Source of the DNA: Mycolicibacterium sp. HK-90
GTDB taxonomy: Bacteria; Actinomycetota; Actinomycetes; Mycobacteriales; Mycobacteriaceae
Assembly (NCBI RefSeq): GCF_030486405.1
Contig: NZ_CP129613.1
Coordinates: 496,001 to 560,000 of the forward strand
Length of the DNA stretch: 64,000 nt
Direction of reading: 5' to 3'
The first letter of the stretch is position 1, and each line of letters starts with the position of its first letter. Under the pieces are notes generated by a model. The model searched no databases and was not told the origin of the DNA. It worked only from the letters and a program-made list of their open reading frames with translations. A program made the translations under genes and the position numbers. Below, piece after piece: positions 8,278 through 16,951 of this stretch.

Positions 8278-8983
8278 AGAGAACTCGACGCAGGTCGTAC
8301 TGGCATTGGACGAGGTTGAGTCGCTTGTGGGGGACACGCCCATGATATTAGGCGCGGTGCAAGAACATTCGTGCTTGAAGTATTGGGCGTTATCCGAGCG
8401 CTCGTCCAGCAGAATGAAAATTTCAGTGTAATCTTCTCGGGGATAACTAGCGCCCAAATTAGAAAAGGGGTATCTATATGGACGGGAAAACCCGTTGTTT
8501 TCCTGGGCGAAGTCCTATTACATACCGCCGATGAGCAAGGCGGAAATAACGGATCTCACGAAAGAGGTGGGCCGCCGCATGTATTTGAACTGGTCCACGG
8601 CTGCGCTTGACCGGATGTATGAGGTGAGCGAGGGAAATGTCTACGTTCAGCGCACCCTTGCGGCTCAGATCGCGGGGTCGTTGGATTACGGTGGGGATCG
8701 GAACATCGGTGTCGAACACGTGAACCGCGGCTTCCGTGTCTGGACACGTGAATCGTCTCAGATATTGACAGAGATGCTGGCGAGCGCTCGTCGCCACTAC
8801 CCGGACGAACTTGAGATGTTAGAGCTGCTCTTTGGCGATAGGGCGACGTTCGACTATTTTGCTGCGAGCGTACCGTCGGACCTAAGTCCTCTGATCGATC
8901 TAACGCTGATCGACGAAGACTCCAGTGGGGAACTCCGTCCAGGAGCACTGACTCGACTGCTTCGAGGCGTGAAGGCCCTTTGA
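8278..8983 (+). pseudogene. Decayed AAA/STAND-type ATPase, N-terminally truncated with two frameshifts
   Basis: Three consecutive fragments in alternating frames read as one protein: VVLALDEVESLVG (a Walker B-like strand), then VLEVLGVIRALVQQNENFSV (frame change near 8360-8371), then NPLFSWAKSYYIPPMSKAEI (frame change near 8489) running to the stop at 8983. The order Walker B, sensor-like strand, NPLF...PPMS, then GNVYVQRTLAAQIA is typical of AAA_16/STAND ATPases. The Walker A region is missing. The remaining C-terminal part from 8489 is uninterrupted. The gene is probably non-functional. A second ATPase-like gene follows directly. Confidence 0.55.
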
Positions 8984-8984
8984 C

Positions 8985-9717
8985 GTGATCCAGGCCAAGC
9001 TATACCCCGAAAGTCGCCGATGCGCTTAGCTTCGGCGGAAGCACGTGCCTTTTCCATATCGGTGCGGTACACCGCACCAGCAACTGGCTCGAGCAAATCG
9101 TCCGCGAACTTGAAGGTATCGGACTGTCGGCAGTCAGGATTGAAGCGAATCCAGATTCCATTGCCGAGTTGATCGCGAGCGGGGCCGAGGGGGAGGTTGT
9201 CTGTGTAGATGATCTTCGCGGCCTGCTGAATACCGAGAGCTCTGCTGAGGTGCTGCAACGTATGCGCCCGACATTGATCGAGGCGCGACGCAATGGATGG
9301 CGAGTTCTTCTCGTGTCGACGGTCCCGCCAGATCTCTATCCGGCCTTGGCGGGTAGCTCGATACTCGTCGACGCGAACCTGGATCAAGGGCGCCCGATAG
9401 ATGACGAGGCGGCTTCTCGCTATATCCGAAATCTCGGGGTTGCGGACGAGATTTCGATAAGGAAGGTGGTAGAGCATGCTGGCGGTAGCCGAGCAATGCT
9501 TGAAGCGTTCACGTCGATCGAGCTGTCAGCAACATCTGGGAACTCTAAGAGGGGTCGAGCGGAGGCGGTCCAAAAGCGTGTAGCCGGGCCGGAGCAGTTC
9601 TGGAAACGACACGGGGTTCAACGCATACTCGGGCTGTCCGGGCTGTCCGGGATATTGATGTGCTGGGGGCTCGACGGCGGTGCGGGCATGCCTGAGTCGG
9701 CTGCCCAGAGTCAGTAG
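8985..9717 (+). pseudogene. Second decayed ATPase-like gene with a degenerate P-loop
   Basis: An open frame runs from about 8989 to 9717 without a good start. The natural start may be GTG 8985, which is in another frame, so a small frameshift near 9005 is likely. The N terminus, GGSTCLFHIGAVHRTSNWLE, sits where a Walker A strand and P-loop would be, but the GxxxxGK[ST] residues are absent. CVDDLRGLL looks like Walker B, and RVLLVSTVPPDL like a sensor strand. It resembles the shorter partner of a tandem ATPase pair. The family is not firmly recognised. Confidence 0.42.
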
Positions 9718-9895
9718 CTTGACGGCCTTTGACGTGCGAGCCCCCATCGCGGCGACCGCAGCCAACCCGTGGGTGTCGGTGGTGATTGTCAGAATTCCTT
9801 GGGACCTGTAGAAAATCCCGACGATGCAGGTGTGGCCGACCGGACGGAGTGGGCCGGAACGTGCGCGGGTGAATTCCGGCAAGCGACTGTGCGGT
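9718..9895. other. Short gap, no feature recognised
   Basis: Nothing coding is supported. A minus-strand frame across this interval runs into the LysE gene 3' side but has no family features. Confidence 0.3.
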
Positions 9896-10534
9896 TCATT
9901 CTCTGCGCCCGGTGGCTGCGAGGGTGACGCCGACGCTGACCATGGCCAGCCCGCCAGCGCCTCCGATCGCAGCCATTCTGCGGGGTGACTGAGCGAACCA
10001 GTTCCTAGCGGTACCAGCGAGAAGTGCCCACACACTGTCGGAGAGCAGCGCAATTGCCGGGAAGACGCTGCCGAGGGCCAGCATCTGCGTGACCGCATGC
10101 CCGCTGGCCGGATCGACCACCTGTGGCAGCGCGGCGAGAAAGAACACGATCGTCTTCGGATTCGTCACTCCGACCACGAAGCCGTCGGCCATCACCCTGC
10201 CTGGTCGTGCAGATGGGTGCCCGGCAGCCAGCATCTCGCTCATCCGTCGCCGATGTCGAATAGCCTGAATTCCCAAGAACACTAAGTACGCCGCGCCAGC
10301 CCACTTCACCGCGTTGAACGCCAACAATGAGGTTTGCACCAGTGTTCCGGCGCCCAGAGCAACAGCGATGATTTGTATATAGGCGCCCATAGCGTTGCCC
10401 GCGACGGTCAGCAACGCCTCGCGTCGGCCGACCGTCAGCGCCCGACCGACCGTAAACAACACGCTCGGGCCCGGAATCACGATCACCAGAAACGAAATCA
10501 GTGCGAACGTGAGCAGATGGGTCATCGTTGGCAT
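9896..10534 (-). CDS. LysE/RhtB-family amino-acid exporter
   Basis: This is a 212-residue membrane protein with about six hydrophobic segments. The N terminus (LISFLVIVIPGPSVLFTVGRAL) has the PGP motif of the LysE/RhtB translocator family, followed by GNAMGAYIQIIAVALGAG and an NPKTIVFFLAALPQ segment, both family hallmarks. Members export amino acids or related metabolites from the cytoplasm by proton exchange; the substrate cannot be predicted. It is alone on this strand between decayed DNA and an FAD monooxygenase. An ATG three codons downstream (10525) is an alternative start. Confidence 0.88.
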   Translation of the reverse strand: MPTMTHLLTFALISFLVIVIPGPSVLFTVGRALTVGRREALLTVAGNAMGAYIQIIAVALGAGTLVQTSLLAFNAVKWAGAAYLVFLGIQAIRHRRRMSEMLAAGHPSARPGRVMADGFVVGVTNPKTIVFFLAALPQVVDPASGHAVTQMLALGSVFPAIALLSDSVWALLAGTARNWFAQSPRRMAAIGGAGGLAMVSVGVTLAATGRRE

Positions 10535-10689
10535 CTCGTAACGGTAACGTCAGCCCACGCAAGCAACAACAGGGTCAAGATCGTAACTCGATTCATAGCG
10601 GCGGCATCTCCCGAGCGGACCGCAACTCCTAGTAACCGCATTGAACCCAGCACACTGCTGCGTTCCTGACGGCACTGCGACCTGGTTCT

Positions 10690-10795
10690 TAGGCCCCCTT
10701 CGGCACCTTCGTGCCATCCGGGTCGAAAAAGCGCCGACAACACCCAGACCGGGAATCGTGGTGGCCGGGACCTGGATGCGCTGTTGCCTCGATGG
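10690..10795 (-). pseudogene. Possible C-terminal remnant of a VOC/glyoxalase-fold protein
   Basis: On the minus strand one frame reads VPATTIPGLGVVGA, and a +1 frame continues FFDPDGTKVPKGA to a stop. The combined text resembles the last strand of glyoxalase/bleomycin-resistance (VOC) proteins (IPG-G...F-DPDG). No intact upstream part is visible. The rest of the 10535-10902 gap shows no other feature. Confidence 0.33.
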
Positions 10796-10902
10796 GCTGG
10801 GGTGCCGGCAGCTCAGCTGATGTGTCGCTTCTCCCGCTTCATACGTCTTCGCATAGGACTTCTGGCGGCGGATCATCGGAACCACGCGATCCTAACCGGT
10901 CA

Positions 10903-12117
10903 TCATGACGTGGAACCGGCCTGGATCATCGGCTCGTCGAAGTCGATGTGGTGCCCTTGAAGCCAGTGCATCGAGCGCGCGCCGTCGCGGGCGGCTCGCC
11001 TGAAGGCAAAGGGCAGTAACGCATCCCGAAAGATCCGCGCCACCGGGCCGGCGGCTTTGGTGGTAGCTGAGCGCGCTCCGTATTTGACGATGCGTTGCAC
11101 CCGCGCCCGGCGCACCGATTCAAACATCCGGAACGCCGGTTCGACACCCGCGCTGTCCCGCAGACATTTGGCGAGGATCACCGCGTCCTCAACAGCCATG
11201 GCAGCACCTTGTCCCGCCGAGGGCGCGGTCGCGTGGGCCGCGTCGCCGATGATGAGCATCCGATCGTTGCGCCAACGCCGGACCACCGGCATGTCGTATG
11301 TCGCCCAACCGAACATCGGCCCGGGCGCGGCGTCGATGATGGCCGGCGCAGGACCCACATCGCCGTCCATCAGTTCATGCAACCAGCAACGCCACTGTTC
11401 ATCGGTCATTCCTGCCATGACGCCGTTGGCCGGCTCCCGGTCCATCGGTGGATTGGCGAACCACACCGCTCCGCCATCGGGTACGGCCATCCACGCGAAG
11501 AAGCAGCGCGTGCCGAACTGCATCCGGAATTCCCGGGCGGGCATGTCGATGGGGAAATTTGGAATGTAGCCGCCGATGTTGAGGACCGGAACATATCGCG
11601 GCGGGATTGCGGCGGGATCGATCAACATACGGGTTCGGGAGTGGATGCCGTCGCAGCCGATCAGTAGATCGCCGGTTGCCCGGCCACCGTCGGCGAAACG
11701 TGCTTCAACACCGTGGGGTGTGCGTCCGGCGTGGATAAGTTCTTTGTCGTGCACGATGTCGATCCCCTCGCCGGTCGCAATATCCGACAGTGCGGTGTAG
11801 AGCTCGTCGCGGCGCATCATCTGCGAGAGCTGTTGATCATCGCGCGGCGCGGCCAACGGCATCCGACCCAGGTGTCGCCCCTTCCCGTTGATGAAGCTGA
11901 TGGTCTCCAGGTCGAATCCCAGCGATTCGATCGATTCGGCGATCCCGATTGCTCGTAGCGCATCCATGCCGTTGGCTTGAAATGTCAACCACGAACCGCG
12001 GTTTCGCTGAGGCGTTGTTTCCCGTTCGTAGACCACTGCTTCGATGCCGACGCGTTTGAGGGCGATTGCCAGTACCGGTCCGGCCACGCCACCTCCGATC
12101 ACGATCGCACGCGTCAT
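10903..12117 (-). CDS. FAD-dependent monooxygenase (PHBH-type aromatic hydroxylase family)
   Basis: This is a 404-residue class A flavoprotein. The motifs in order are the N-terminal GxGxxG variant AIVIGGGVAGPVLAIAL, the DG motif LIGCDGIHSRTR near residue 155, and the GD motif MLIIGDAAHATAPSAGQGAA near residue 285. Such enzymes use NAD(P)H and O2 to hydroxylate aromatic or polyketide-like substrates. ATG 12117 is chosen because GGGAAGG lies just upstream; a longer GTG start at 12135 lacks this. It is transcribed divergently from a MarR regulator, with two palindromes between them, the classic layout of a MarR-controlled aromatic or drug response. Confidence 0.85.
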   Translation of the reverse strand: MTRAIVIGGGVAGPVLAIALKRVGIEAVVYERETTPQRNRGSWLTFQANGMDALRAIGIAESIESLGFDLETISFINGKGRHLGRMPLAAPRDDQQLSQMMRRDELYTALSDIATGEGIDIVHDKELIHAGRTPHGVEARFADGGRATGDLLIGCDGIHSRTRMLIDPAAIPPRYVPVLNIGGYIPNFPIDMPAREFRMQFGTRCFFAWMAVPDGGAVWFANPPMDREPANGVMAGMTDEQWRCWLHELMDGDVGPAPAIIDAAPGPMFGWATYDMPVVRRWRNDRMLIIGDAAHATAPSAGQGAAMAVEDAVILAKCLRDSAGVEPAFRMFESVRRARVQRIVKYGARSATTKAAGPVARIFRDALLPFAFRRAARDGARSMHWLQGHHIDFDEPMIQAGSTS

Positions 12118-12155
12118 GGCCGGCTGCCTTCCCACAATGAGCTCGATAACGTACC

Positions 12156-12206
12156 TTGATTATCAAATGAATATTAGTATGAAAGTTGAGTTACTTGATT
12201 GTCAAG
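12156..12206. promoter_or_regulatory. Two MarR-type palindromic operators
   Basis: Two related palindromes occur in the divergent promoter: TTGATTATCAA at 12156-12166 and CTTGATTGTCAAG at 12194-12206. Both share TTGA-N3-TCAA and lie about 39 bp apart centre to centre. The second overlaps the probable start codon of the MarR gene. This arrangement fits autorepression by the adjacent MarR protein and repression of the monooxygenase; binding is inferred. Confidence 0.6.
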
Positions 12207-12666
12207 ACAAGTTGGGGTTCGGACTGACCTAGCCGAGGCGATCGCCCGCTATCAGGCTGCGGTCGACGACTTCGACCGCGAGTGCGCCCGCGTCCTAGGG
12301 GTCAACGAAACTGATCTGCGGTGCCTGGAGATCCTGATCCGGGAGGTCGGTGACGCGACGCCGCGGTATCTGGCTGATGGTCTCGGGCTCACGACTGGCA
12401 GTGTGACGGCGATGCTGGACAGGCTGGAGAAACTGAATTATGTGCAACGGAAGCCACATCCAGATGACCGCCGGAAAGTGATCGTCGCACCGACTCCCCA
12501 TGCGGTGAGCCGGGTTGACGAACTCATAGCCCCATTGGTTGCCGACGGAAACAACTTGCTCGGCGGCTACAACCAGTCCGATCTCGCCTTAATCTGCGAA
12601 TTCCTCACTCGGACTGCCGATCTGCAACACCAACACACGATGCAGCTTCGGCGGCAAGGCAACTAG
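12199..12666 (+). CDS. MarR-family transcriptional regulator
   Basis: This is a protein of about 155 residues. The winged helix-turn-helix is clear: DLRCLEILIREVGDATPRYLADGLGLTTGSVTAMLDRLEKLNYVQRKPHPDDRRKVIVAPT, with the DxRxx wing motif (DDRRK). MarR proteins bind phenolic or other small ligands and release DNA. The start is uncertain: TTG 12199 is in frame but lies inside a palindrome, while a nearby ATG at 12179 is in another frame and reaches a stop after 17 codons. It probably regulates the divergent FAD monooxygenase and itself. Confidence 0.85.
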   Translation: MSRQVGVRTDLAEAIARYQAAVDDFDRECARVLGVNETDLRCLEILIREVGDATPRYLADGLGLTTGSVTAMLDRLEKLNYVQRKPHPDDRRKVIVAPTPHAVSRVDELIAPLVADGNNLLGGYNQSDLALICEFLTRTADLQHQHTMQLRRQGN

Positions 12667-13472
12667 CCGGACGAGCGCTTGAGCATCGCCAACCGTAGGG
12701 ATCATCGACATTCCTCACCGAGGTTTCCCTGGCTCATCGAACGTCCAACCGCACTGGCGTCATTGGCAATGAGTAGAGGCTGTAGCCTGTCCAAGATTGC
12801 TGGCCGCGCTCACTTTTGGAATCTCCTCGGCTACGTACCCTCCTTCGCCTTGTCTCCACTGAAAAACGCACGCGGGAGACGTCTGCCCTGGGGGCGGCAA
12901 TGGACTCGGTTATCCGACAATGGATTTGAATCGGCTCTCCACCCGATGAAGCCGGCGTTCTCATCCTTTGCAATTAGCCGCACAAGACATATCCCGATCT
13001 CGGTCCAATGTCTGTTGGCAAACCGTAGGCGGCGACGTCGTCACTACTTGCTACGTATATAACGGACCTACGTGGCGGTTTTCTTGGCGCCGCATCCACC
13101 GGCAGGGTGATCGAATTTTGAACCGGTCGACGCCATGCGGGTGCACACCGCACAGGTAACCGACCACTGGGGAGTGGCTATCTCTGCTCTGTCCCGCAGC
13201 GACTCGGACAACTACCGACAAGCCGACAGTCGGCCCCGGTCGCTAGCTCCCTGAGTCCGGGACGATGGGGCTTGCCGGTATGAAACAGATGGCGCTTGTT
13301 CTGCTTCCACAGACTTCGCGATTGACGATAGTCTTTGAATCATTTTGTAGCACTACTGATCTAGACGATCACATGAAAACTGACTACGCAAGCTCCTTCC
13401 TGGCGAAAGTTCCTGACCTGTGCGATTGCGAAATCGACATACGTCAGTATCGTTCGTGGCAGTAAGGACAAG
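12667..13472. other. Gene-poor stretch of about 0.8 kb
   Basis: I see no gene here. Open frames on both strands are short, start without ribosome sites and have no family features. The interval is less GC-rich than its surroundings in places, which would fit decayed or transferred DNA. Confidence 0.4.
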
Positions 13473-13508
13473 CTGACACCCACTCCGCAGTCACGGGGTG
13501 GGGGTCAG
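13473..13508. terminator. GC-rich inverted repeat, possible terminator
   Basis: Arms of 15 bases (CTGACACCCACTCCG and CGGGGTGGGGGTCAG) pair at 13 positions around a 6-base loop. There is no T-run after it. It ends 24 bp before the CGNR gene, so it may terminate transcription coming from the gene-poor stretch or form a leader hairpin. Confidence 0.4.
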
Positions 13509-13532
13509 AATTGGAATATGTAGGGTTGGCGC

Positions 13533-14099
13533 ATGGCGATGGCACACGATACGGAATTCGTCCTCCGCGCTGCCTGCGTGCTGGTCAACACCGGCCGAAC
13601 CCATGGTGACCAGCTAAGCGAGCAATCGCAGCTCGACGAGTACCTAACCGAGTTCGGCATGACGGGTCACCGTGACCACGACGATCGCGAACTTCAGGCG
13701 GTCAGGAAGCTCCGCGTAGCGGTAGGTCGTATTTGGGCCGCCGCGCCCGAGGATGAACGCGCGGTTGAACTCGTCAATGCTCTGCTGCGGCAAACGCGCG
13801 CAACGCCATGGCTAACTCGGCACGCCGAGATGCCGCAGTGGCACCTGCACCTGGCGGCTCCGGCTGCGCCATTGGCTACCCGCCTGGGTGCGGAGATGGC
13901 TATGGCCTTCGCCGACCTGATTCGTGGGGACGAATTGCGCCGACTCAAACTGTGCGCGGCGCCGGACTGCCATGCGGTCCTGATCGACTTGTCACGCAAC
14001 CGGTCTCGCATATTCTGCGACACGGGAAACTGCGCTAACCGACAACATGTAGCTGCGTATCGCGCACGCCACACAGCGATTGAAGTATGTGCTCGCTAA
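13533..14099 (+). CDS. CGNR zinc-finger protein (ABATE/DUF1470 family)
   Basis: This is a 188-residue protein with a variable N-terminal helical domain and a C-terminal zinc finger: CAAPDCHAVLIDLSRNRSR followed by FCDTGNCANRQHVAAYRAR at about residues 147-183. The second CxxC-type half is written GNCANR, the CGNR signature in slightly altered form. These proteins are thought to be stress- or resource-related transcription regulators in actinobacteria and are often stand-alone genes. An AGGG lies before ATG 13533. A hairpin precedes it. No clear target gene is adjacent. Confidence 0.8.
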   Translation: MAMAHDTEFVLRAACVLVNTGRTHGDQLSEQSQLDEYLTEFGMTGHRDHDDRELQAVRKLRVAVGRIWAAAPEDERAVELVNALLRQTRATPWLTRHAEMPQWHLHLAAPAAPLATRLGAEMAMAFADLIRGDELRRLKLCAAPDCHAVLIDLSRNRSRIFCDTGNCANRQHVAAYRARHTAIEVCAR

Positions 14100-14225
14100 G
14101 CGAAACCGGCCGCTTCAGACATGCGATACGAGCTGCGCCGGTATGTTTCTCGGCTGTTACGCCAGTTTCGTGGAAATGCCGTCGCGGTCGCATCGCCGCC
14201 GGAACTGCGTGAAAGCTGTACTAAG

Positions 14226-14960
14226 TCAACGGCTTCTCAGCGAGGCAAGCATTCCGTCGAACATCGACCGTAGATGATCGCGCATGGCCTCACGGGCACG
14301 CGCTGCGTCGTTGGTCCGGAGTGCCGCAACGATCGACTCGTGTTCCTCGATGATTAACGCTGAAGATCCAAGACCGGCGCTGACCAAGTGCAACCGCTGA
14401 TTGTCGCTGAAAACCTGCTCAAGCGCGCCCGAGAGCCGCGCGCTGCCGGAGGCGCCTGCGATGATGCGATGAAAGTCATAGCAGCGCTCATCGAAGGTCT
14501 GTGCTGGCACATCGAGGTCAATCGGACTGGTACACAGCTCCTCTAACTGAGCCAGGCTAGTGGCGTCAATTGTTTGTGCAGCCCGCTCTGCGGCCGCGGT
14601 TTCGAGTACTTCTCTCATGAAATAGATGTCCTGGGCGTCAGCAAGGCTGAGGGTGCGAACCATGTGCCCGCGATAGGGGAGGACGGTGATCACGCCTGCT
14701 CGTTCGAGTGCGACGAGCGCCTCGCGTACCGGCGTCCGCGAGACGCCGTAACGCTCTGCCAGCGCAGCGGTGTTGAGAACATCGTCGGGCGCGAATGCCC
14801 CTGTCGAGATCTCTAAGAGGATCTTCTGACGCACGTCTTCGGATAACGGGACCTTGCGTGAGTTCCGTGTGCTGCGTCCGTCGACCGTTCCTTGAGTCGT
14901 GCGGCGGGTAGGCGTCGCCGACCCATCCCCTTGTTTAGTCGACGCTTTGCTTGTGGCCAT
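14226..14960 (-). CDS. GntR-family regulator, FCD (FadR-type) class
   Basis: This is a 244-residue protein. The N-terminal winged helix (LSEDVRQKILLEISTGAFAPDDVLN, then LAERYGVSRTPVREALVALERAGVI) is followed by an FCD ligand-binding domain with the helix pattern DIYFMREVLETAAAERAA and HRIIAGASGSARL. FadR/FCD regulators sense organic acids and usually repress the neighbouring catabolic operon. ATG 14960 is preceded by GAGGAG. It is divergent from the PF06684-type and enamidase-like genes, so it is the likely regulator of the 15-22 kb cluster. A perfect palindrome, GCAACATGTTGC, lies between them at 15048-15059. Confidence 0.87.
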   Translation of the reverse strand: MATSKASTKQGDGSATPTRRTTQGTVDGRSTRNSRKVPLSEDVRQKILLEISTGAFAPDDVLNTAALAERYGVSRTPVREALVALERAGVITVLPYRGHMVRTLSLADAQDIYFMREVLETAAAERAAQTIDATSLAQLEELCTSPIDLDVPAQTFDERCYDFHRIIAGASGSARLSGALEQVFSDNQRLHLVSAGLGSSALIIEEHESIVAALRTNDAARAREAMRDHLRSMFDGMLASLRSR

Positions 14961-15047
14961 CCATTCACTCCTCGGCACGATTCTGATCGAGCTGGACATC
15001 ACGGTAGACGGTGGAGCTGCGACGGCCAATATTTCGTTGACATTCCT

Positions 15048-15059
15048 GCAACATGTTGC
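15048..15059. promoter_or_regulatory. 12-bp perfect palindrome, candidate GntR operator
   Basis: GCAACATGTTGC reads the same on both strands and lies between the GntR gene and the divergent operon, about 50 bp before ATG 15111. Position and symmetry fit an operator. The sequence does not closely follow the usual FadR-type TGGT/ACCA core, so the assignment is tentative. Confidence 0.4.
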
Positions 15060-15110
15060 TTGTATGTCATCGGACCGAGTGGTCGAAATGGCCGATAGGA
15101 AGGGAACACG

Positions 15111-15698
15111 ATGTCTGCTGATGGCCTGACAATCCGAAAAATCTGGAGTCAAGTCGAGGAGACGCGGCTGGTCGCCGGGACAGCCGATGATCAGGGGCCG
15201 CTCCGCAAGGTGGCAGTATGCGCCGTGGTGACGAATCCCTACGCCGGCGAGGGGTACGTGGCCGACCTGTCGCAGATCATTGAGGGTTCTGAAGCGGTTG
15301 CAAAGGAAATCGGTGCTGAAGCGGCCAGGCTCCTGGCCGCACCGGTCCAGAGCTATGGCAAGGGTGGTATCGCTGGGAGCGCAGGAGAACAGGAGCACAT
15401 CAACGCCGCTCTGACGTCGGTCTTCGGGGATGCCTTGCGGGCCGAGGTCGGCGGCGGGGAGGCATGGATCACCTCCGTGACCAAGGTCGGCGGTGTCGGG
15501 GTGAGTGTTGACGTGCCACTGGCTTTCAAGGACGACGTGTGGGTCCGGAGCCACTACGACGCGATGACGATCACCGTGCCAGACGGTCCGCAGCCGAATG
15601 AACTTGTTGTCATCGCAGTGGTGGCCAACCGTGGCAGGCTCAACGCCCGGCTCGGCGGCAAGTCTGTCTCCGAGGCTCTGAATGTGGCGAACTCATGA
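15111..15698 (+). CDS. Amino acid synthesis family protein (PF06684/DUF1185)
   Basis: This is a 195-residue protein matching the PF06684 pattern: IRKIWSQVEET, VAVCAVVTNPYAGEG, then SYGKGGIAGSAGEQEHINA and GVSVDVPLAFKDDVWVRSHYDAMTI. Structural work on family members found a chorismate-mutase-like fold, but the reaction is unknown. They commonly sit beside amidohydrolases. Here the gene overlaps the enamidase-like gene by 4 bp, so the two are coupled and probably act on the same compound. A ribosome site (AGGAAGGGA) precedes ATG 15111. It is the first gene of the GntR-regulated operon. Confidence 0.82.
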   Translation: MSADGLTIRKIWSQVEETRLVAGTADDQGPLRKVAVCAVVTNPYAGEGYVADLSQIIEGSEAVAKEIGAEAARLLAAPVQSYGKGGIAGSAGEQEHINAALTSVFGDALRAEVGGGEAWITSVTKVGGVGVSVDVPLAFKDDVWVRSHYDAMTITVPDGPQPNELVVIAVVANRGRLNARLGGKSVSEALNVANS

Positions 15699-16891
15699 CC
15701 ACGCTGGTCGTCACCGGCGCATCAACGATGCTGTCCGGTGATATGTCAGGACCCGTTATCGACGGCGCAGACACGATCGTGTGCACCGACGGCGTGATAA
15801 GTCAGATCGGCCGAAGTCAAGATCTGCAGGCGTCGCTCACGGCAGCCGACATCGTCATCGACGCGGTGGGCAGCACCGTAGCGCCCGGACTGATCGATTC
15901 TCACTGTCACGTCGTACTCGGCGACTACACGCCGCGCCAGAAGACGGTCGATTTCTTGGCGAGCTACGTCCATGGCGGGATCACCAGCGTAGTTTCGCCA
16001 GGTGAGATACACGCACCAGGGCGTCCGCACTCGGCGGTGGGCGTCAAGGCGCTGGCGATCGCGGCGAAGACATGCTTTGACAACTTCCGGCCCGGAGGGA
16101 TGTCGGTACACGCAGGCGCGGTCGTGCTGGAGCCGACGTTGCAGCCCGAAGATTTCGCTGAACTGCAGCGAGCGGGAGTGAAGCTCGCGAAGTTCGGCTT
16201 CGGTGAATACACGGATCCTGCGCAAGGCCGCGACCAGGTGAAATGGGCGCAGGAGCACGGAATCACAGTGATGTGCCACTCTGGCGGGGCCAGCATTCCG
16301 GGAAGTCAACCGATCACACCGGATCATCTGCTTACTCTGGCGCCCGATGTCTGCGGTCACATCAACGGCGGGCCTACCGCGCTCAGTGAAAGCGGAGTGG
16401 ACCGCATCATGGATGAGACTGAGATGGCATTGCAGCTGGTGCAAGCCGGCAACCTACGGTCATCGGTCCGGATCCTGCGGCGAGCGCTGGAGTCGGGCAA
16501 CTTCCACCGCATCGTCATCGGCTCAGACACTCCCACTGGAACAGGCGTGATGCCGCTGGGGGTTATCAAGACCGTTGCCGAATTGTCCTCGCTGGCCGAG
16601 GTGGATCCGGCATTGATGTGGGCGGCCGCCACCGGTAACAACGCGCGCACGTGGGGGCTTCCAGCTGGGGTTATCCGGGTTGGTGCCGCCGCTGACATCG
16701 TCGTCATGGATGCTCCGTGGGGGTCCGGAGCCCCAGATGCAGTTGGAGCCTTGTCGGTTGGTGATATTCCAGGTATTTCGGCGGTCATCGCCGGCGGCGC
16801 CGTCCGAGCGCTCAAGAGCCGAAACACACCGCGTGCTGCGCGGCTCGCTACGGTGACACCGCGTCTGGAGCACCTCGAAGCGGCGCACTGA
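15695..16891 (+). CDS. Enamidase-like amidohydrolase
   Basis: This is a 398-residue metal-dependent amidohydrolase. Expected metal ligands are visible: H70 and H72 (DSHCH), K166 (where many family members carry a carboxylated Lys), H195 (MCHSGG), H222 (GHINGGP) and D278 (GSDTPTGTG). The blocks GDYTPRQKT-DF, PGRPHSAVG-KALAI, GHINGGPTA and RIMDET resemble enamidase of nicotinate fermentation, which opens a cyclic enamide to an aldehyde and ammonia. From memory the bacterial enamidase has Glu where K166 stands here, so the metal site may differ. It overlaps the PF06684-type gene by 4 bp and is followed by a strong terminator. The substrate is inferred only as a cyclic amide or enamide. Confidence 0.82.
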   Translation: MTTLVVTGASTMLSGDMSGPVIDGADTIVCTDGVISQIGRSQDLQASLTAADIVIDAVGSTVAPGLIDSHCHVVLGDYTPRQKTVDFLASYVHGGITSVVSPGEIHAPGRPHSAVGVKALAIAAKTCFDNFRPGGMSVHAGAVVLEPTLQPEDFAELQRAGVKLAKFGFGEYTDPAQGRDQVKWAQEHGITVMCHSGGASIPGSQPITPDHLLTLAPDVCGHINGGPTALSESGVDRIMDETEMALQLVQAGNLRSSVRILRRALESGNFHRIVIGSDTPTGTGVMPLGVIKTVAELSSLAEVDPALMWAAATGNNARTWGLPAGVIRVGAAADIVVMDAPWGSGAPDAVGALSVGDIPGISAVIAGGAVRALKSRNTPRAARLATVTPRLEHLEAAH

Positions 16892-16900
16892 CTTAATCCA

Positions 16901-16951
16901 CACAACAGGCCCGCAGGCTGCCCTCCACGGACAGCCCGCGGGCCTGTTGTG
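16901..16951 (+). terminator. Strong stem-loop terminator
   Basis: Arms 16902-16920 and 16932-16950 pair over 19 bp with one mismatch (ACAACAGGCCCGC against GCGGGCCTGTTGT at the base). The loop is about 11 bases. It begins 10 bp after the enamidase-like stop. The T-run is lacking, as is common in mycobacteria. Confidence 0.75.

Noticed and set aside
7855..9895. Possible insertion sequence causing the decayed stretch
   Set aside because: No terminal inverted repeats, target duplications or transposase motifs could be identified.
12679..13160. Short plus-strand frames after the MarR gene
   Set aside because: No ribosome sites, random-looking composition and no similarity recognised.
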